This document shows positions 1-11,375 of a stretch of 64,000 nucleotides of DNA, piece after piece; position 1 is the first letter of the stretch; each line of letters opens with the position of its first letter. The DNA comes from Centrapalus pauciflorus (taxonomy: Eukaryota > Streptophyta > Magnoliopsida > Asterales > Asteraceae), in the NCBI GenBank assembly GCA_020465985.1, contig JAANYP010004771.1, forward strand, positions 1,197,932 through 1,261,931, in the 5' to 3' direction. The position numbers and the translations under genes were made by a program. The notes beneath the pieces were generated by a model, which ran no database searches, had not been told where the DNA came from, and saw only the letters and a program-made list of their open reading frames with translations.

Positions 1-425
1 TAAAGTTAGTACCTTCTGATTCGCTACATAATGAGTGATAGTCTTTCGAACTATATTATACACACACACAATCTTCTGTGAAAAATTTTATTCATTGTGA
101 ACAACCACAAAATGGTTTTGAACTTTATTATACCTAATAATTATGGTTTTGAATCTTACGAATTTTGAGATTTGTAGTTTTTTTAAAATAGTTAGAGCTT
201 TTAAGTTTTATAAATGTGTTTGTTAAAAGTAGTTGTAGCTATGATTTTAATATTAAATGATATTGATATTAATTTAAAATTTATTATGAGGATAAAAAAG
301 TAATTTTTTTAGTTTAAAAGTTCAATCTTCTTTTGAATGAGTTTTTTATTTTCAAATCAAAAACTTAGGATCATATTAACTACACGAAGCTTTTGAATTT
401 TAGTTTTTAAAAATTAAAAAACTAA

Positions 426-1023
426 GGGCATGTTTGGTTCACAGATTTCTGAAGGAATCCTATGGAATTGGAATCTGGGGCCCCTTTATACTAGTTTGCT
501 GCTAGGAGTCCCTCTAGTCGAATCCATAATCCATAGAAGTCCCAATAGAAGTTTACTGACATGGCTCTTCCATCGACGATCTACTGCTCCGGTAGAAAGT
601 TCAATATTCTTTTGAGTGTTTGTTTTATGAATTTGTGTTTTATATATGACATCTAGTAAATTTGAAGAAAGAAAAAAAAATATAAGCGGTTATCTTGTAA
701 AATTGTTTTCTAAATAAATGACATCATAATATTTTTATAATTAAAAGAATTTTTATAAAAATTAATAATAATGATAATTTGGTCATTTATCAGAATTAAT
801 TTTCAATTCATTTGACAAATATACAAACCTAACAGAAAACAGCAATAAATAAAATTTAAAATCCATTCTTTTCCTGCCAACCAAACAAGTGACAGCTTTT
901 GAATATTGACAGATTCATTTCTTTTCAGAATTTCATTCCTTTGACAGATTTTATACCTTCAGAAAATTTTTCGTGAACCCAACAACACTTAAAACTCCTA
1001 AAAGTTGGTTATCAAACACATCC
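426..1023. mobile_element. PIF/Harbinger-like MITE
   Basis: The left end reads GGGCATGTTTGGTTCAC. The right end, read in reverse complement, is GGATGTGTTTGATAACC, so the two ends form an imperfect terminal inverted repeat of the 'GG...TGTTTGG' type known from Tourist/Harbinger MITEs. TAA flanks both sides (423-425 and 1024-1026), which fits the usual 3-bp TWA target duplication. The interior has no convincing coding capacity; a 61-codon frame inside it is taken as chance. The ends are diverged, so this call is less certain than the two elements at 45.3 and 45.8 kb. Confidence 0.5.
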
Positions 1024-1447
1024 TAATAATTGAGTTGAGCAAATACAATAATGAAATCATATAATTATTTTTTGAATTAGAAAAATAAAAGGAAAAAAGA
1101 AAATAAAAAAAGGTAAAATGGATAGTACGTGTATTTGGAAAGATGAAATGACCAAATAAAGAAGTCATAAAAGACTCCTTCCTTTAAGGCATTGAAATTG
1201 ATACATACCCCACAAGCCATGTATTGGAATCTTCCTATAACCACGTATCCCAATACCATCCATCCCCACCGTTTGTTTATTCCTCCTCCTTTTCTCTTCT
1301 TTTAGACATTTCCACAAACACCTTCCCTTCACTTCCATCTTTTCTTCATCATCTTTCTTTATCATCTATATTACCCTTTTTCCTCTACCTCTTCCTCCCT
1401 CCCCACAATTCAATCCCGTTCCTACTTCTCCTGCGTGATTCTGGTGG

Positions 1448-1534
1448 GTAATTCTATTCTTCTTCTGTTTTCTTTCTCTATTCATCATCTCATGTCTGTA
1501 TGTTTTTTGATTTTGGATTTCCTTTTTACCTTAG
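1448..1534 (+). other. predicted 5'UTR intron of the A20/AN1 gene
   Basis: A pyrimidine-rich leader (about 1260-1430) is followed by a GT donor at 1448 (GGTGG|gtaatt) and a T-rich acceptor ending at 1534 (ttaccttag|GTTTTG), 83 bp before the start codon. 5'UTR introns are common in plant stress-associated protein genes. Prediction only. Confidence 0.4.
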
Positions 1535-1617
1535 GTTTTGATTCATCTGCTTCTGATTGAGCGATTGATTTGAATTTCAATCGATCGCTCACGCTGCTTT
1601 CTTCCTGGGAAACAACA

Positions 1618-2085
1618 ATGGCCGAGGAACAGAATTGGCAGGAAGCAAGCAATCACACGCTATGCGCCAATAACTGCGGTTTCTTTGGGAGCCCTACCAC
1701 GCTCAACCTCTGCTCCAAGTGCTACACAGATCATTGCTTAAAAGAACAACAGATGTCAAAGGCCAAAATCGCCGTCGAGAAGAGCCTATCCCCGCCGCAA
1801 CAACAACCGGAAACTTCTTCTTCTTCTTCCGTCTCCACCGATTCCTTGGTAGTCGCTAACGCAACGCCTGAGGTGGCTGTAATATCGCAGCCGCGGAACA
1901 GGTGCGGGTCATGCAAGCGGCGCGTGGGTCTCACGGGATTCACGTGTCGGTGTGGAACGACATTCTGCGGGACACACAGGTACCCGGAGAAGCACGGGTG
2001 CACCTTCGATTTCAAAACCATGGGCAAGGAAGCCATCGCCAAAGCGAATCCGGTGGTCAAGGCTGCAAAACTGGAGAAGATATGA
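1618..2085 (+). CDS. A20/AN1 zinc-finger stress-associated protein (SAP), 155 aa
   Basis: A single coding exon begins at the ATG of MAEEQNWQEA. The frame is open a little further upstream but has no better ATG. An A20 zinc finger lies at residues 16-35 (C16, C20, C32, C35; CANNCGFFGS...LCSKC). A serine/glutamine-rich linker follows, and a C-terminal AN1 finger begins near residue 95 (RCGSCKRRVGL, then CRCGTTFCGTHRYPEKHGC). The tail KANPVVKAAKLEKI is typical of the family and the length is normal. Family members are small cytosolic/nuclear proteins induced by cold, salt and drought. Several bind ubiquitin through A20 and act as E3 ligases or adaptors. No other gene lies nearby, and the frame on the opposite strand is a shadow. 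Which SAP orthologue this is cannot be decided here. Confidence 0.95.
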   Translation: MAEEQNWQEASNHTLCANNCGFFGSPTTLNLCSKCYTDHCLKEQQMSKAKIAVEKSLSPPQQQPETSSSSSVSTDSLVVANATPEVAVISQPRNRCGSCKRRVGLTGFTCRCGTTFCGTHRYPEKHGCTFDFKTMGKEAIAKANPVVKAAKLEKI

Positions 2086-2488
2086 TATGAGATGATCTCA
2101 GACGTTGATTTGTTTACTGATCCTACGGTCGGGGTACAGGGTGGGAGATTGGGGAAACTAACCCGTTGATTGAAATTATACGGGTCGGGTCTAGAAGGAT
2201 GTGAAAACTTTATAATCAAATTAATTATGATCATTATTGTGTAGTTTTTCGTCTTATTTCTTTTCATTTTTTACGTTTTAAAGAAATCATACCATGTCAT
2301 GTCTATACATTACTTAGCATCCTAAAATTAATAAAGACAAATATATATTCTATGTTATTATCATACTTAGAATAAAGATAACATAAATTAGTATATATAT
2401 ATCATTTTGACACTTGAGTTTATTTTAGTAACAATCGAATCATGATGGTACGTATGATGAAAGTGAGGGACTAGGAGGGTCTCTTCAC

Positions 2489-2717
2489 ATCAATAGTTTG
2501 TAACTAGCAATGGAGTTTAGCACATTTGGTAAGAGGGATGTGATGTAAGTGTGAGGTCACGGGTTTGACTCCCGTCGAAAGCGAGTTGAAATTTAGATGG
2601 TGAAAAAAGTTCTGAAGTCTCCACCTAGGGCAAATGAGTAGTTTAAAAGTAGGAGTATGTTAGTTTTCCGTTAAAAAAAATAATAATAATAAATAAAAAA
2701 AATCAATGGTTTGTAAC
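2489..2717 (+). mobile_element. tRNA-derived SINE with target-site duplication
   Basis: The head carries an A-box-like TAGCACATTTGG (2518 onward) and a B-box-like GGGTTTGACTCCC (about 2563), as in Pol III tRNA promoters. A tRNA-unrelated body and an A-rich tail with AAT repeats follow. A 16-bp direct repeat flanks it, ATCAATAGTTTGTAAC at 2489-2504 and the same with one mismatch at 2702-2717, which I read as the target-site duplication. The inserted element is about 2505-2701. A second copy of the body lies at 8683-8862. Confidence 0.8.
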
Positions 2718-2838
2718 CTGGGTTTGTAGCCACATTGGCATTTATTAAGGACAAAATCTATATTCTCGTATAATTATAATTTTAACATATCAATAATTTT
2801 AACATATCAATAATTCCTATTTTGTATTTTTAAACAAA

Positions 2839-3345
2839 GACTTATTTTTTTTTTTTTCAAAAGGCAAATATTATAAAAGCAAAACTAAACCAAGCTATAA
2901 AAGAGCTACCTCTAAGATAGAGGCAGAACAAGAAACAAACTCAACCCACTCAAAGCTTACAACTCCAAGAGCTCCTAAATTAAATGATTACATCAAAGAG
3001 ATTGAGCAATCATTTCTGCCAATTAATATGAAGGGAATATTTTCTATTTTAGAACCATAACTCGAAACGACGTACCTCCGGAATAAGATCCTCTAATTTG
3101 ATGTTCTCGGTATCCTCATGAGATACATGTGGAATTTTGTTCCGCCATTTCCAAATTACTCATAAGGGCATCACAACCTCTCCTCTAAAAATCTTATTCC
3201 ATTTTCATTTTGATTCTAGGAAGAAAGACTTTGATTTGAAATCGATAAAAGACACTAACCAATGCATCAGAAAGTTTCCACCAACTCAAAGTTTTACGTC
3301 ATAACGAATTTACCATTGAACACCCAAAGAAACAATAATACCATT
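2839..3345 (-). mobile_element. possible truncated LINE 3' end
   Basis: On the minus strand this reads into an A-rich run (poly-T at about 2846-2858 on the plus strand). The sequence before it contains an interrupted frame with WKWRNKI-like residues and an acidic stretch, recalling the C-terminal end of plant L1-type reverse-transcriptase proteins. It is too short and broken for a firm call. Confidence 0.3.
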
Positions 3346-4080
3346 TTTTATTTTTATTTTGCTCATTTGGTTCAAATATAATCACTCGGTCGTTAAATTT
3401 TACGTCCAACAATTAACTTTCATAAAACTATTATTTTACCATTTTACAAGACGTTTTATTCCTTATGGTTTTATTAATTTCATTTATAGTCCAAAATTTA
3501 TTTTTTTGTTTTTATTTATTTTCTTATTTACTATATATAGTATTTATAAATATACTTAGTTTATAAATATAATTAATTTTTAGTATTATATATGTATACT
3601 TTACTTCTATATCGTTTTCTATATTAAATTAAAAATATTGTTTTGCTTATTAATTTAGTTTAAAAATATCTAAATCTAATTCTAAGCATAAACTTAATTT
3701 TTAAATTTAATCTTTTAGTTTATATTAAATCAAATTGGTTTATATATCATATAAAACTTATATTTTTGTAAAACAATATCAAAACATTGATTTTAAGATC
3801 ATATTTATAATTAATTCGTCGCATTTACAATTAATCAGTCGCATCATGTAACAACCAAAAATATCATATTATAATTTAATATCTGAAATTCAATTGAATG
3901 TGTTATATGAGAATTTTTGTGAAAGTCAAAAGTAATTGATTTCAATAATTAAATAAAACGTTAGTGAAAAGTGATGAAAATAGACTATAATATCGATATG
4001 GGTTATATATTTTATAAAATATCACAGATTTTCTATTACTAAAATTTATCAAATCTCCTCTATCAATAGGAAACCACCAT
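3346..4080. other. AT-rich intergenic, nothing recognised
   Basis: Very AT-rich sequence with no supported gene, inverted ends or terminal hairpin that I could see. Confidence 0.6.
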
Positions 4081-4555
4081 TTGGTCAACCATGAATGGTT
4101 GGTAGTTTTTTTTTTTAATTTAAACTTTTATAACACACTATTATCTTTGTGTTATCTTTTATTTAACCATTTTATTTTAATAAACTTTTGTTTAATCCTA
4201 TTTTAACATTTATTATTACAATTTTTTTTACACAATTATAATTATAATTTTAATCATACATATGTTTAGAGTTGTCTTTTAAAACTATTATGTTATTTTT
4301 AATTGTATCAAAAAGACCAATATTAACTTGCAACTTGACCAACCGTGATTGGTTGGTGTTTTTTAATTTAAATTTTTTATAATACATCATTGTCTTTGTG
4401 TTATCTTTTATTTAACCCCTTTATTTTAATAAGTTTTTATTTAGTCTTTTTTAACATTTATATTACAATATTTTCTTACACATTTAAAATTATGATTTTA
4501 ATCATACATATGTTTGAAGTTGTCTTTTGAAACTGTTTGTTATGTTTAATTTTAT
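4081..4555. repeat. diverged ~230-bp direct repeat, two copies
   Basis: Two successive units start with TTGGTCAACCATGAATGG (4081) and TTGACCAACCGTGATTGG (4334). They run in parallel through shared stretches such as TTTGTGTTATCTTTTATTTA and TTTTAATCATACATATGTTT. The period is about 253 bp. The units differ by many substitutions and small indels, so the duplication is old. Confidence 0.75.
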
Positions 4556-5069
4556 AAAAAAAATACTATTATTCAAATACACATTTCAAGATTCTAATGA
4601 TATTACTTTATATTTAAAATATAACTAATTAATATTTAGATTTTGTATTAAATATGTTCATGATTAACATTGAACATTACTATTATAACGTTAACAGACG
4701 CTAATCGATGTGTTAGATATATTACCATTATAACTTTATTCAGTTTGATCGTAAAACCAACAAATTAAATTTGGTGATTAAACCTAATCAACGTCACAAA
4801 TTCAAAATATAGTTATGAATATTTAATTATTTATATTTGATTCTGATCAGATTTAATAAGACATAGTTTGTAATTTTTACATTGAAAAATCTAAAAAAAA
4901 AACCAATGATATGAACCAACTAACAATATCGTTTTCCTTTCTTCTTGGATATATATCATTATATCAGTTTTTCAATCTCACTCTTTGATTCTGGCACAGT
5001 TGCGTTTCGTTATTTGAAATGTTTGAAAAATATTTATTCATTTGTTTTTTATATTTATTTTTGTAATTA

Positions 5070-6457
5070 GTATATTAGACCCCGCAGCACTGCGCGAGTC
5101 TTCAATAACCAGTTGATTTTATACAACAAATTATATATATATATTGCCGACGGAGCAGAGAGAAATCTGCTCACGTGGCATTCAATAATTGGTAGAAATT
5201 CCTATTTTTAATACTGATTTGGCAACATATCATTGGCTATAATTCAGATTTTAATGCCTAAATCAATGCTATAAATAAGGTTGGATCACAACAGAAATTT
5301 AAACTGCATTTGAAAAAGGGATAACATCTATTAAAGAGGTTGCAAAAATACTGCATAACAAATTGCAGAATAATAGGGGATAAAAAAATTTAGGCAATAA
5401 AGGTGACAACAATGAATATAGACATTAGAACCGTAACAAATCAAAAAAATCCAGATAATATGTGCTGAAAAAGTGCATCTTGATACATTCAAAATAGGGC
5501 CCGTTGGATATAACAAATAATCATAAATATGGGATATTACATCCCCTTTTATTAATATTTGCAGCTGGAATTCTGGATAATATCAAAGCAGAAAAAACGT
5601 ATCAGACCTGGAAAAAGGATATATATCATCGTCAGTTAAATAACTAACTGTGAGATAATATATGAAATAAAATGTGGCTGCTTATATAACAAAAAATCAG
5701 GAAAATAAGGGATATTGAATCCCATTTGGTTAATATTTTCAACTATATATACATGGACTATTCATTTTTAACAGAAGCTATATTCAAAGTTGATGTTATT
5801 AATGATAAAAAAAAATAATGTGGCTGTAAATGCTAAAAATACATAAAGTTGTTTCTATTTTTAGCAATGGGTCCTAATTAATATTCAGGATTAAAATAAG
5901 TAATTTTTTCTTCATGAACAATGTATAGTTCTCTTTGAAAAAAATTTGTGGTATTATTTATTTAAAAATATTAATTTCGTCACGCATCACTCGAGCAACG
6001 CATGAGCAAGTTGGTTTATGAGTAATTTTTGAATGGTTTGGGTTGGGTTGGCCTGAAACATGTTTGTCCAAGTTTTCCAATTTTTATGAATAATTAGTGA
6101 GTTCAAATACGATCAAAAAACTATAACTACAATAATATTTTATTTTTATTAGTCTGAATAAATTTTTATTTTAAAACTATGTTAGACTATATTCGTAGTT
6201 ATACTTTAAAACTACATGTTTGTGTATAATTATATGAGAAAATGATGGGTTTTCATTTTATCATAAACTATTAATAATTTTTTTTCTGTATATTTAATTC
6301 TGACAGAACAATCTTTTAACGCATAATTAGTCTTTCGATCAACTCACATGTATTAATGTATAGTTTTCTTAAATAAAATCCATTTTTATGTCATTATTTA
6401 TTTAAAAATAATAATTTCGTCACACATCACCCGGGCAACGCACGGGTATTCAACTAG
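5070..6457 (+). mobile_element. Helitron-like element(s), clustered 3' ends
   Basis: The right end has a GC-rich hairpin (CCCGGGCAACGCACGGG) ten bases before CTAG, with T after it (6458). This is the 3' terminal structure of plant Helitrons. Two degraded versions of the same hairpin region occur upstream at about 5078-5114 and 5980-6014, suggesting nested or tandem non-autonomous Helitrons. A clear 5' TC end was not found; the oldest copy may start near 5120. No Rep/helicase coding is present. Confidence 0.5.
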
Positions 6458-7436
6458 TTTACTGTGTGTGAGGCTACTTAAGGGCATCACTTCCAATCCT
6501 CCATGCCTCCACCCACACTTTGTTTCTTCTTCAGTTCTTCTCAACTTGCCATGATCATGATACACAGCTTTTATCTATTCAACCAAACAACGTTGGCCAT
6601 AGCCTCAAAGAAACCCTCCGATCAATTTTCCCCATTTTATCTATTGCAATAAAAAGAATTTTCCCCTTTTTCGTACCCACCTTTTTAGTTTGGAATTTTG
6701 AATTCGTTTTACACCCTTTGTTATCTTTATCACATCAATTTAATGTTTCTCTTGAACATTACTTAACGGAGTTGCGACTTTGAGGAGTCGAGCTTCACCC
6801 CGCCATCTCAAAAATCATGCGCTTAATGAGCTTTTCGTGCATCGTGTACATATATGAATCTAAGGTGACATTTGATTCGTCGAATTGAATACGAAGGAGT
6901 TGTAAATTTATGTTCGTTGGTGAGAGACAAACAATGGTTTTTACTATTGGTCAAGCCGTCAAGGAAGCATGTTGAAATTTAATTCATGCATGGATTGAGA
7001 TGTAATTCAGGTACGAGTTGGTAGGAATGCCAAATTTCCGTAAACAAAGAATTTGACGGCAAATAACTAAAATTTAACTCTTGATTTTGTTATCAAAAGT
7101 TCAGAACAAACTAAATTTAATATCTAATTCTTTTGAACTACATTACACTAATCAAACGTCACATATAAGGGTGCTGCAAATGAATCCAACTTTTAGCACA
7201 CAATATGTATACATAAAAATTGAGTGAGAAAGCAGGTATTAAGGTGTAGTAAAAACTAAAAAACAACATTGAAATAACATATCTAATCCTACAGCCAAGT
7301 GGTCTTAACATGAGGCTGGATACCCATATGAGAAATAATCACCTTACCTGGTGAGCTGGATATTGAAGAATACATATAGGTAAAAATACAACAAAATTCC
7401 TATAATACAACATATACATAATTGATTGCTATAAAC

Positions 7437-7743
7437 TAGGGGGGCGTTTGGTTCGCAGATTTTTTTCTCTATTGCATTTTTTCAAAGGTTTTGCATTATG
7501 CAGTATTTGCATTTGTCAGGATTTTGTCAAAGAATCTGCATTATCTTATAGAAAAAATTTGCTAATCTGAAGAATGCAAGGTTACTGGTATATAAAATCT
7601 TAAGGGGAGGCTGAGATTTTAAATTACAAAGAAGGAAGAGATTTATGAAATCCTGAGATTTTAAATCCTTACTGAAATCTGTGAACCAAACACAAGATTT
7701 TAAATGCAAATCCCAGGTAATCCGCGAACCAAACGCCCCCTAG
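7437..7743. mobile_element. Harbinger-type MITE, family 1 copy 1 (301 bp)
   Basis: The terminal inverted repeat is nearly perfect: GGGGGCGTTTGGTTCGC at 7440 and its complement ending at 7740. TAG flanks both sides. The element is AT-rich and non-coding. Its interior (gatttttttctct, GTCAGGATTTTGTCAAA, AAATGCAAATCCCAG) is shared with the copy at 45298-45603, so the two are one family. Confidence 0.85.
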
Positions 7744-8682
7744 GATTCTGTAGAATCATTCCTATTAAAATTACTTTCATCTCGAAAAGGATATGAACCG
7801 AGTTTGCTAGATTCTTATGCAACCACGTACAGTGGCTAAAATTGTAGCAGTTTCCCTATTATTACCTCTAGATCTAATTGACAGTCGAAATTTGTCTTAG
7901 CATGCCCCCAAAGTGTCCAAAGACAGCAGCCACACTGCAGATGTGGCACCAGCTGTTTTCCTTAAATCGATCAATGCATTATACGGCCAAAAAGAGTTGC
8001 GAGGCAGGACTTGAGTAGAGCAATAACAGGCGGAAACTGCTACCTAACTGTCCAGAAATTATGTTTTTTTTTTTGGTGTTGATCTCTGGCCTCAGTTGGT
8101 GCAGAAATGATAGTTCTTCAGGTTGGTATAACCATAAGCAAAAAGTAAACTAACAAATTCCGTAACTTAATGCCACAATTTACTTTGGCTGACTTTTAGC
8201 AGGCATGTAAACATAATGGTTTCTATACAACTTCATTAATATAATTTTCTTCAGGCCCTTTCAAGAATTGTAAACCATCTGCAGCTTCTTATTAGGCAAA
8301 AAATTGATCAACTTGAACCAATATTTACTTTTTTTAGTATAATTTGTAGCCAAAATGTATATACTGGACCAATATTCACTTTTTTTTAAAAAATTCTTTT
8401 ATCATATCTCTGTCTTCATTGCTTGATGAGTTGCCATACTTCACTCAACCAATTCTGACCCAACCCCATCAGTTTCAACTATATAATTCATCAACTGACT
8501 TTAATGGTGAAGCTGATAATCACCTGAAGCTTTCATGATTTTTTTATCTTGGGTTATGGAAAACTAATGAAGTGTAATGTTGCAATAGTATGTAAAAAAT
8601 AGAATTTTGCAACACTTGCATAGTGAATAATTGTAGATAAGAGAATATAAAATTGTTAACATAGTTCCGTATATACCACCTA

Positions 8683-8862
8683 GTCTCTAAGCCACACCCA
8701 TATAAGGAAGTCAATTACAAAGGGTGAAGTTATAAGCGAGAGGTCACGAGTTCGATTCCCGTCGAAGGCAAGTTGAAATTTAGGTGGAGTAGTAAGTTTG
8801 GTGGTAAAGGAGTAGTTTAGGAATAGGAGTAGGATAGTTTGCCGTTCAAAAAAAAAAAAAAA
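8683..8862 (+). mobile_element. SINE, second copy
   Basis: It contains a B-box GAGTTCGATTCCC (about 8748). The body (AAGTTGAAATTTAGGTGG, GTAGTTTAGGAATAGGAG, TTTGCCGTTC) is shared with the SINE at 2505-2701, followed by a poly-A run of about 15 bases. The 5' head is diverged and I could not find a clear target-site duplication. Confidence 0.7.
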
Positions 8863-8879
8863 AGTAGGAAAATACATCA

Positions 8880-9960
8880 TGTTCTTCTACTTATGAGGCC
8901 TTAATGATTTAACAGATGTTGACCGTAAGAGGTTCTACAACATCACCATATTTTTAAGGTTCAAATGTGTAGAATATAAGTTTATGAGCTCCTCCTTGAT
9001 TAAGTTTTTAAGTAATTCAAAATTTGCGTTGTTGATGATATTGCTTATATTTTGAACTGGGATTTTTTTATGAGCATCGACAATTTATGTTGAGATATTT
9101 GCTAGGTTCATTAGCAGATTATAGCAAGTCTAAAGTTGATTTCAAATTTGATTCTAAGTTCTACACAATTTTCAAACTCAAAATAGATTCAAACATAATT
9201 GTGGTTTTGCAACTCTAAAAATAGGATCTTTGATCATCAAACAATTTTGTTCAATTCATTAAGACAGTCCTTGTGTTTCATATCTGCTCGTCACATGATT
9301 TTGTATCGTAACGCCTGAACATTTTAGCGCCACGTGATCATTTTTTGTGACACAAGTTTTGTGTCACTGAATACATTTTTCTTGTAATGCATAATTGTAG
9401 GAAGCAAACACACACACACACCAGATTTTCTTTTACTGTAATATATTTTCTGCCACCTAATTGTATATCAGTTCTTTAGATAAATTTCCCCTTTATCACC
9501 CACTATTGAAACTGTGTTATTTCTTAAGCTAATTGGTTTAATTTAAAGATTCTTTACAATTATAACAAAGTGATAGCAGTTACATAGAACTCATAAAAAA
9601 AGTTGTTAAGTTAATTAATTGTCTTAAATTGGTGATATCAGCATTCAATTAATTAATTTACATATTATTTGTTGATATTGATATCGTAGAGTAACATGTC
9701 TATTCATATGTCCTGTTTTAGTCCCCGATCTTTTTCGTACCATTGTACCAAGAAGGTCACATACTTTCAAAACCGATCTCACTTAAGTCATTCACTCATT
9801 TGTTTCATAATGTTGAGATTTCATTTATGAAGTCACGTCAAATTTTAACATGTGAAACCACAGATCGAGTTAACCGGCAATGTAAGTTGCATTGATTTTG
9901 AAAGTAGAATGATATACCCGAAAAAAAAGATAATCTAATACTAAAACAAGACATGAAAAA
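8880..9960. other. intergenic, nothing recognised
   Basis: AT-rich, with only short frames and a short CA run near 9410. No gene or bounded element is supported. Confidence 0.6.
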
Positions 9961-9964
9961 AACA

Positions 9965-10413
9965 CAGTTTTTTGTGATTAAAACCTTAAACCATTTTTGG
10001 TTGCATAGAAAACCCAAAAAAAAAAAATACGTAAATCAAGGTTTTATCAATGGGGTAACCAGTTGAAACCGGTTGTTAATCCTACGTGGTCCGGTAATTA
10101 CCCTACGTGGAATAAATTTTAAATATTAAAACCGGTTGCAAAGTCAGATCATTTAAACCCCCGTTGATGATGTAAATCCGTTTAAAAGTTACAATTAAAA
10201 ATTATTAACGGAGGTTTAAATGATGTGTAATACTTGACAACCGGTTTCAACATTAAAAATTTATTCCACGTAGGTTATTTATCGGTCCATGTAAGATTAA
10301 TAACCGTTTTCAACCGGTTACCCATTGATAAAATCTTGATTTACTGATTTTTAGTTAGTTTGGGGTTTTCAATGCAACAAAAAATGGTTTAAGATTCTAA
10401 TCACAAAAAACTG
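9965..10413. mobile_element. long foldback element (~449 bp)
   Basis: The two halves are inverted complements. CAGTTTTTTGTGATTAAAAC at the left pairs with a near complement ending at 10413. Inner arms with AACCGGTT, CTACGTGGAATAAATTTT and GGGGTAACC-type blocks also recur inverted (CCACGTAGG, AACCGGTTACCC). No coding capacity. The transcript could form an almost full-length hairpin. Confidence 0.8.
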
Positions 10414-10748
10414 ACAAGTTAAGGGTTTTTTTGCGCAATTATCCCTATTTTATGATATAAACCCTTCAAAACATGCTTCACGTGAATTGATTTTCCTTTT
10501 TATAAATAATTTGGGAATAATATCACTTTAGTTATTTGTAGGGACCTCTAAAAAGAAATAAAGTTATATAAAACAGAGGATTGAATGACTATAATCCCAT
10601 TTTCTGTCCCTCCCTTTCCTCATTTCATCGATTCAAAGTCGACGTAATATTACTTTTTATGTACAGAAAATGGTATGTATCCGGTTCTACATATACGTTA
10701 GTTATGTGTTATTTACTTATTTAGTCCGGTCTGGTTTTGGTTTCATTG

Positions 10749-11235
10749 GTTTGGACTAGGGGTGTGCACGGTTCGGTTCGGTTAGTAGCTAACATGTGAA
10801 CCGTATTTTCGGTTTCGGTTACCCGTTGGAAGCCGGTTGCCCGCGGTTCGGTTCACGATTACCCGTTATATGTTTAAAAGCAAATAAAGTTTTAAAAATA
10901 TATATTTTCTAAAAACAAATTTTTTTAAGTTCAAAGTCTTAATAAACTATTTGATTATAAATCTTAAAAGTTACACTAAAATTATTTAATGAAACAATTA
11001 TAACAAAAAATCATTTGAAAATCTAGTATTTAATGTATTAGAATGTTTAAATGAAAGTATAAATACATGCTATTAACTTGTGTATATACAATCGGTTCGG
11101 TTATCCACGGTTTCCTAGAAATGAAAACCTAAACCGCCCCGTGATCTTTTGTTTCGGTTTTTTTTGGTTTCAGATCAAGCGGTTCGGCTCGGTTGCTCAG
11201 TTTTCTAGTTTTGTTTGAACACCCCTAGTTTGGAC
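10749..11235. mobile_element. hAT-type MITE with perfect 8-bp TSD (471 bp)
   Basis: The element runs from TAGGGGTGTGCA (10757) to its complement-like end TGAACACCCCTA (11227). The 8-bp direct repeat GTTTGGAC lies immediately outside both ends (10749-10756 and 11228-11235). Terminal sequence and duplication length are those of hAT elements. Inner arms carry repeated CGGTTCGGTT on both strands. Non-coding. Confidence 0.88.
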
Positions 11236-11289
11236 TGTTGAAAGCTCACCCCGATGCAAACGTATCTAAATGATTGGCATAATCCTCTT

Positions 11290-11373
<84 letters not shown>
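11290..11373. repeat. (GT)n(AT)n microsatellite
   Basis: A run of about 14 GT units is followed by about 28 AT units and directly abuts the foldback element on its right. Frames read through such tracts are artefacts. Confidence 0.95.

Positions 11374-11375
<2 letters not shown>

Noticed and set aside
430..615. 61-codon frame MFGSQISEGI
   Set aside because: It begins inside the terminal repeat of a MITE and has no recognisable features.
1731..2267. 178-codon minus-strand frame
   Set aside because: Antisense shadow of the A20/AN1 zinc-finger gene; its residues show no domain.
2550..2580. Possible tRNA gene (B-box)
   Set aside because: No cloverleaf can be formed; the A/B-box-like motifs belong to a SINE with poly-A tail and 16-bp target duplication. 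The same applies to 8740-8765.
6520..6783. 87-codon frame downstream of the Helitron end
   Set aside because: Hydrophobic but without a conserved motif, splice context or gene-like composition; probably chance.
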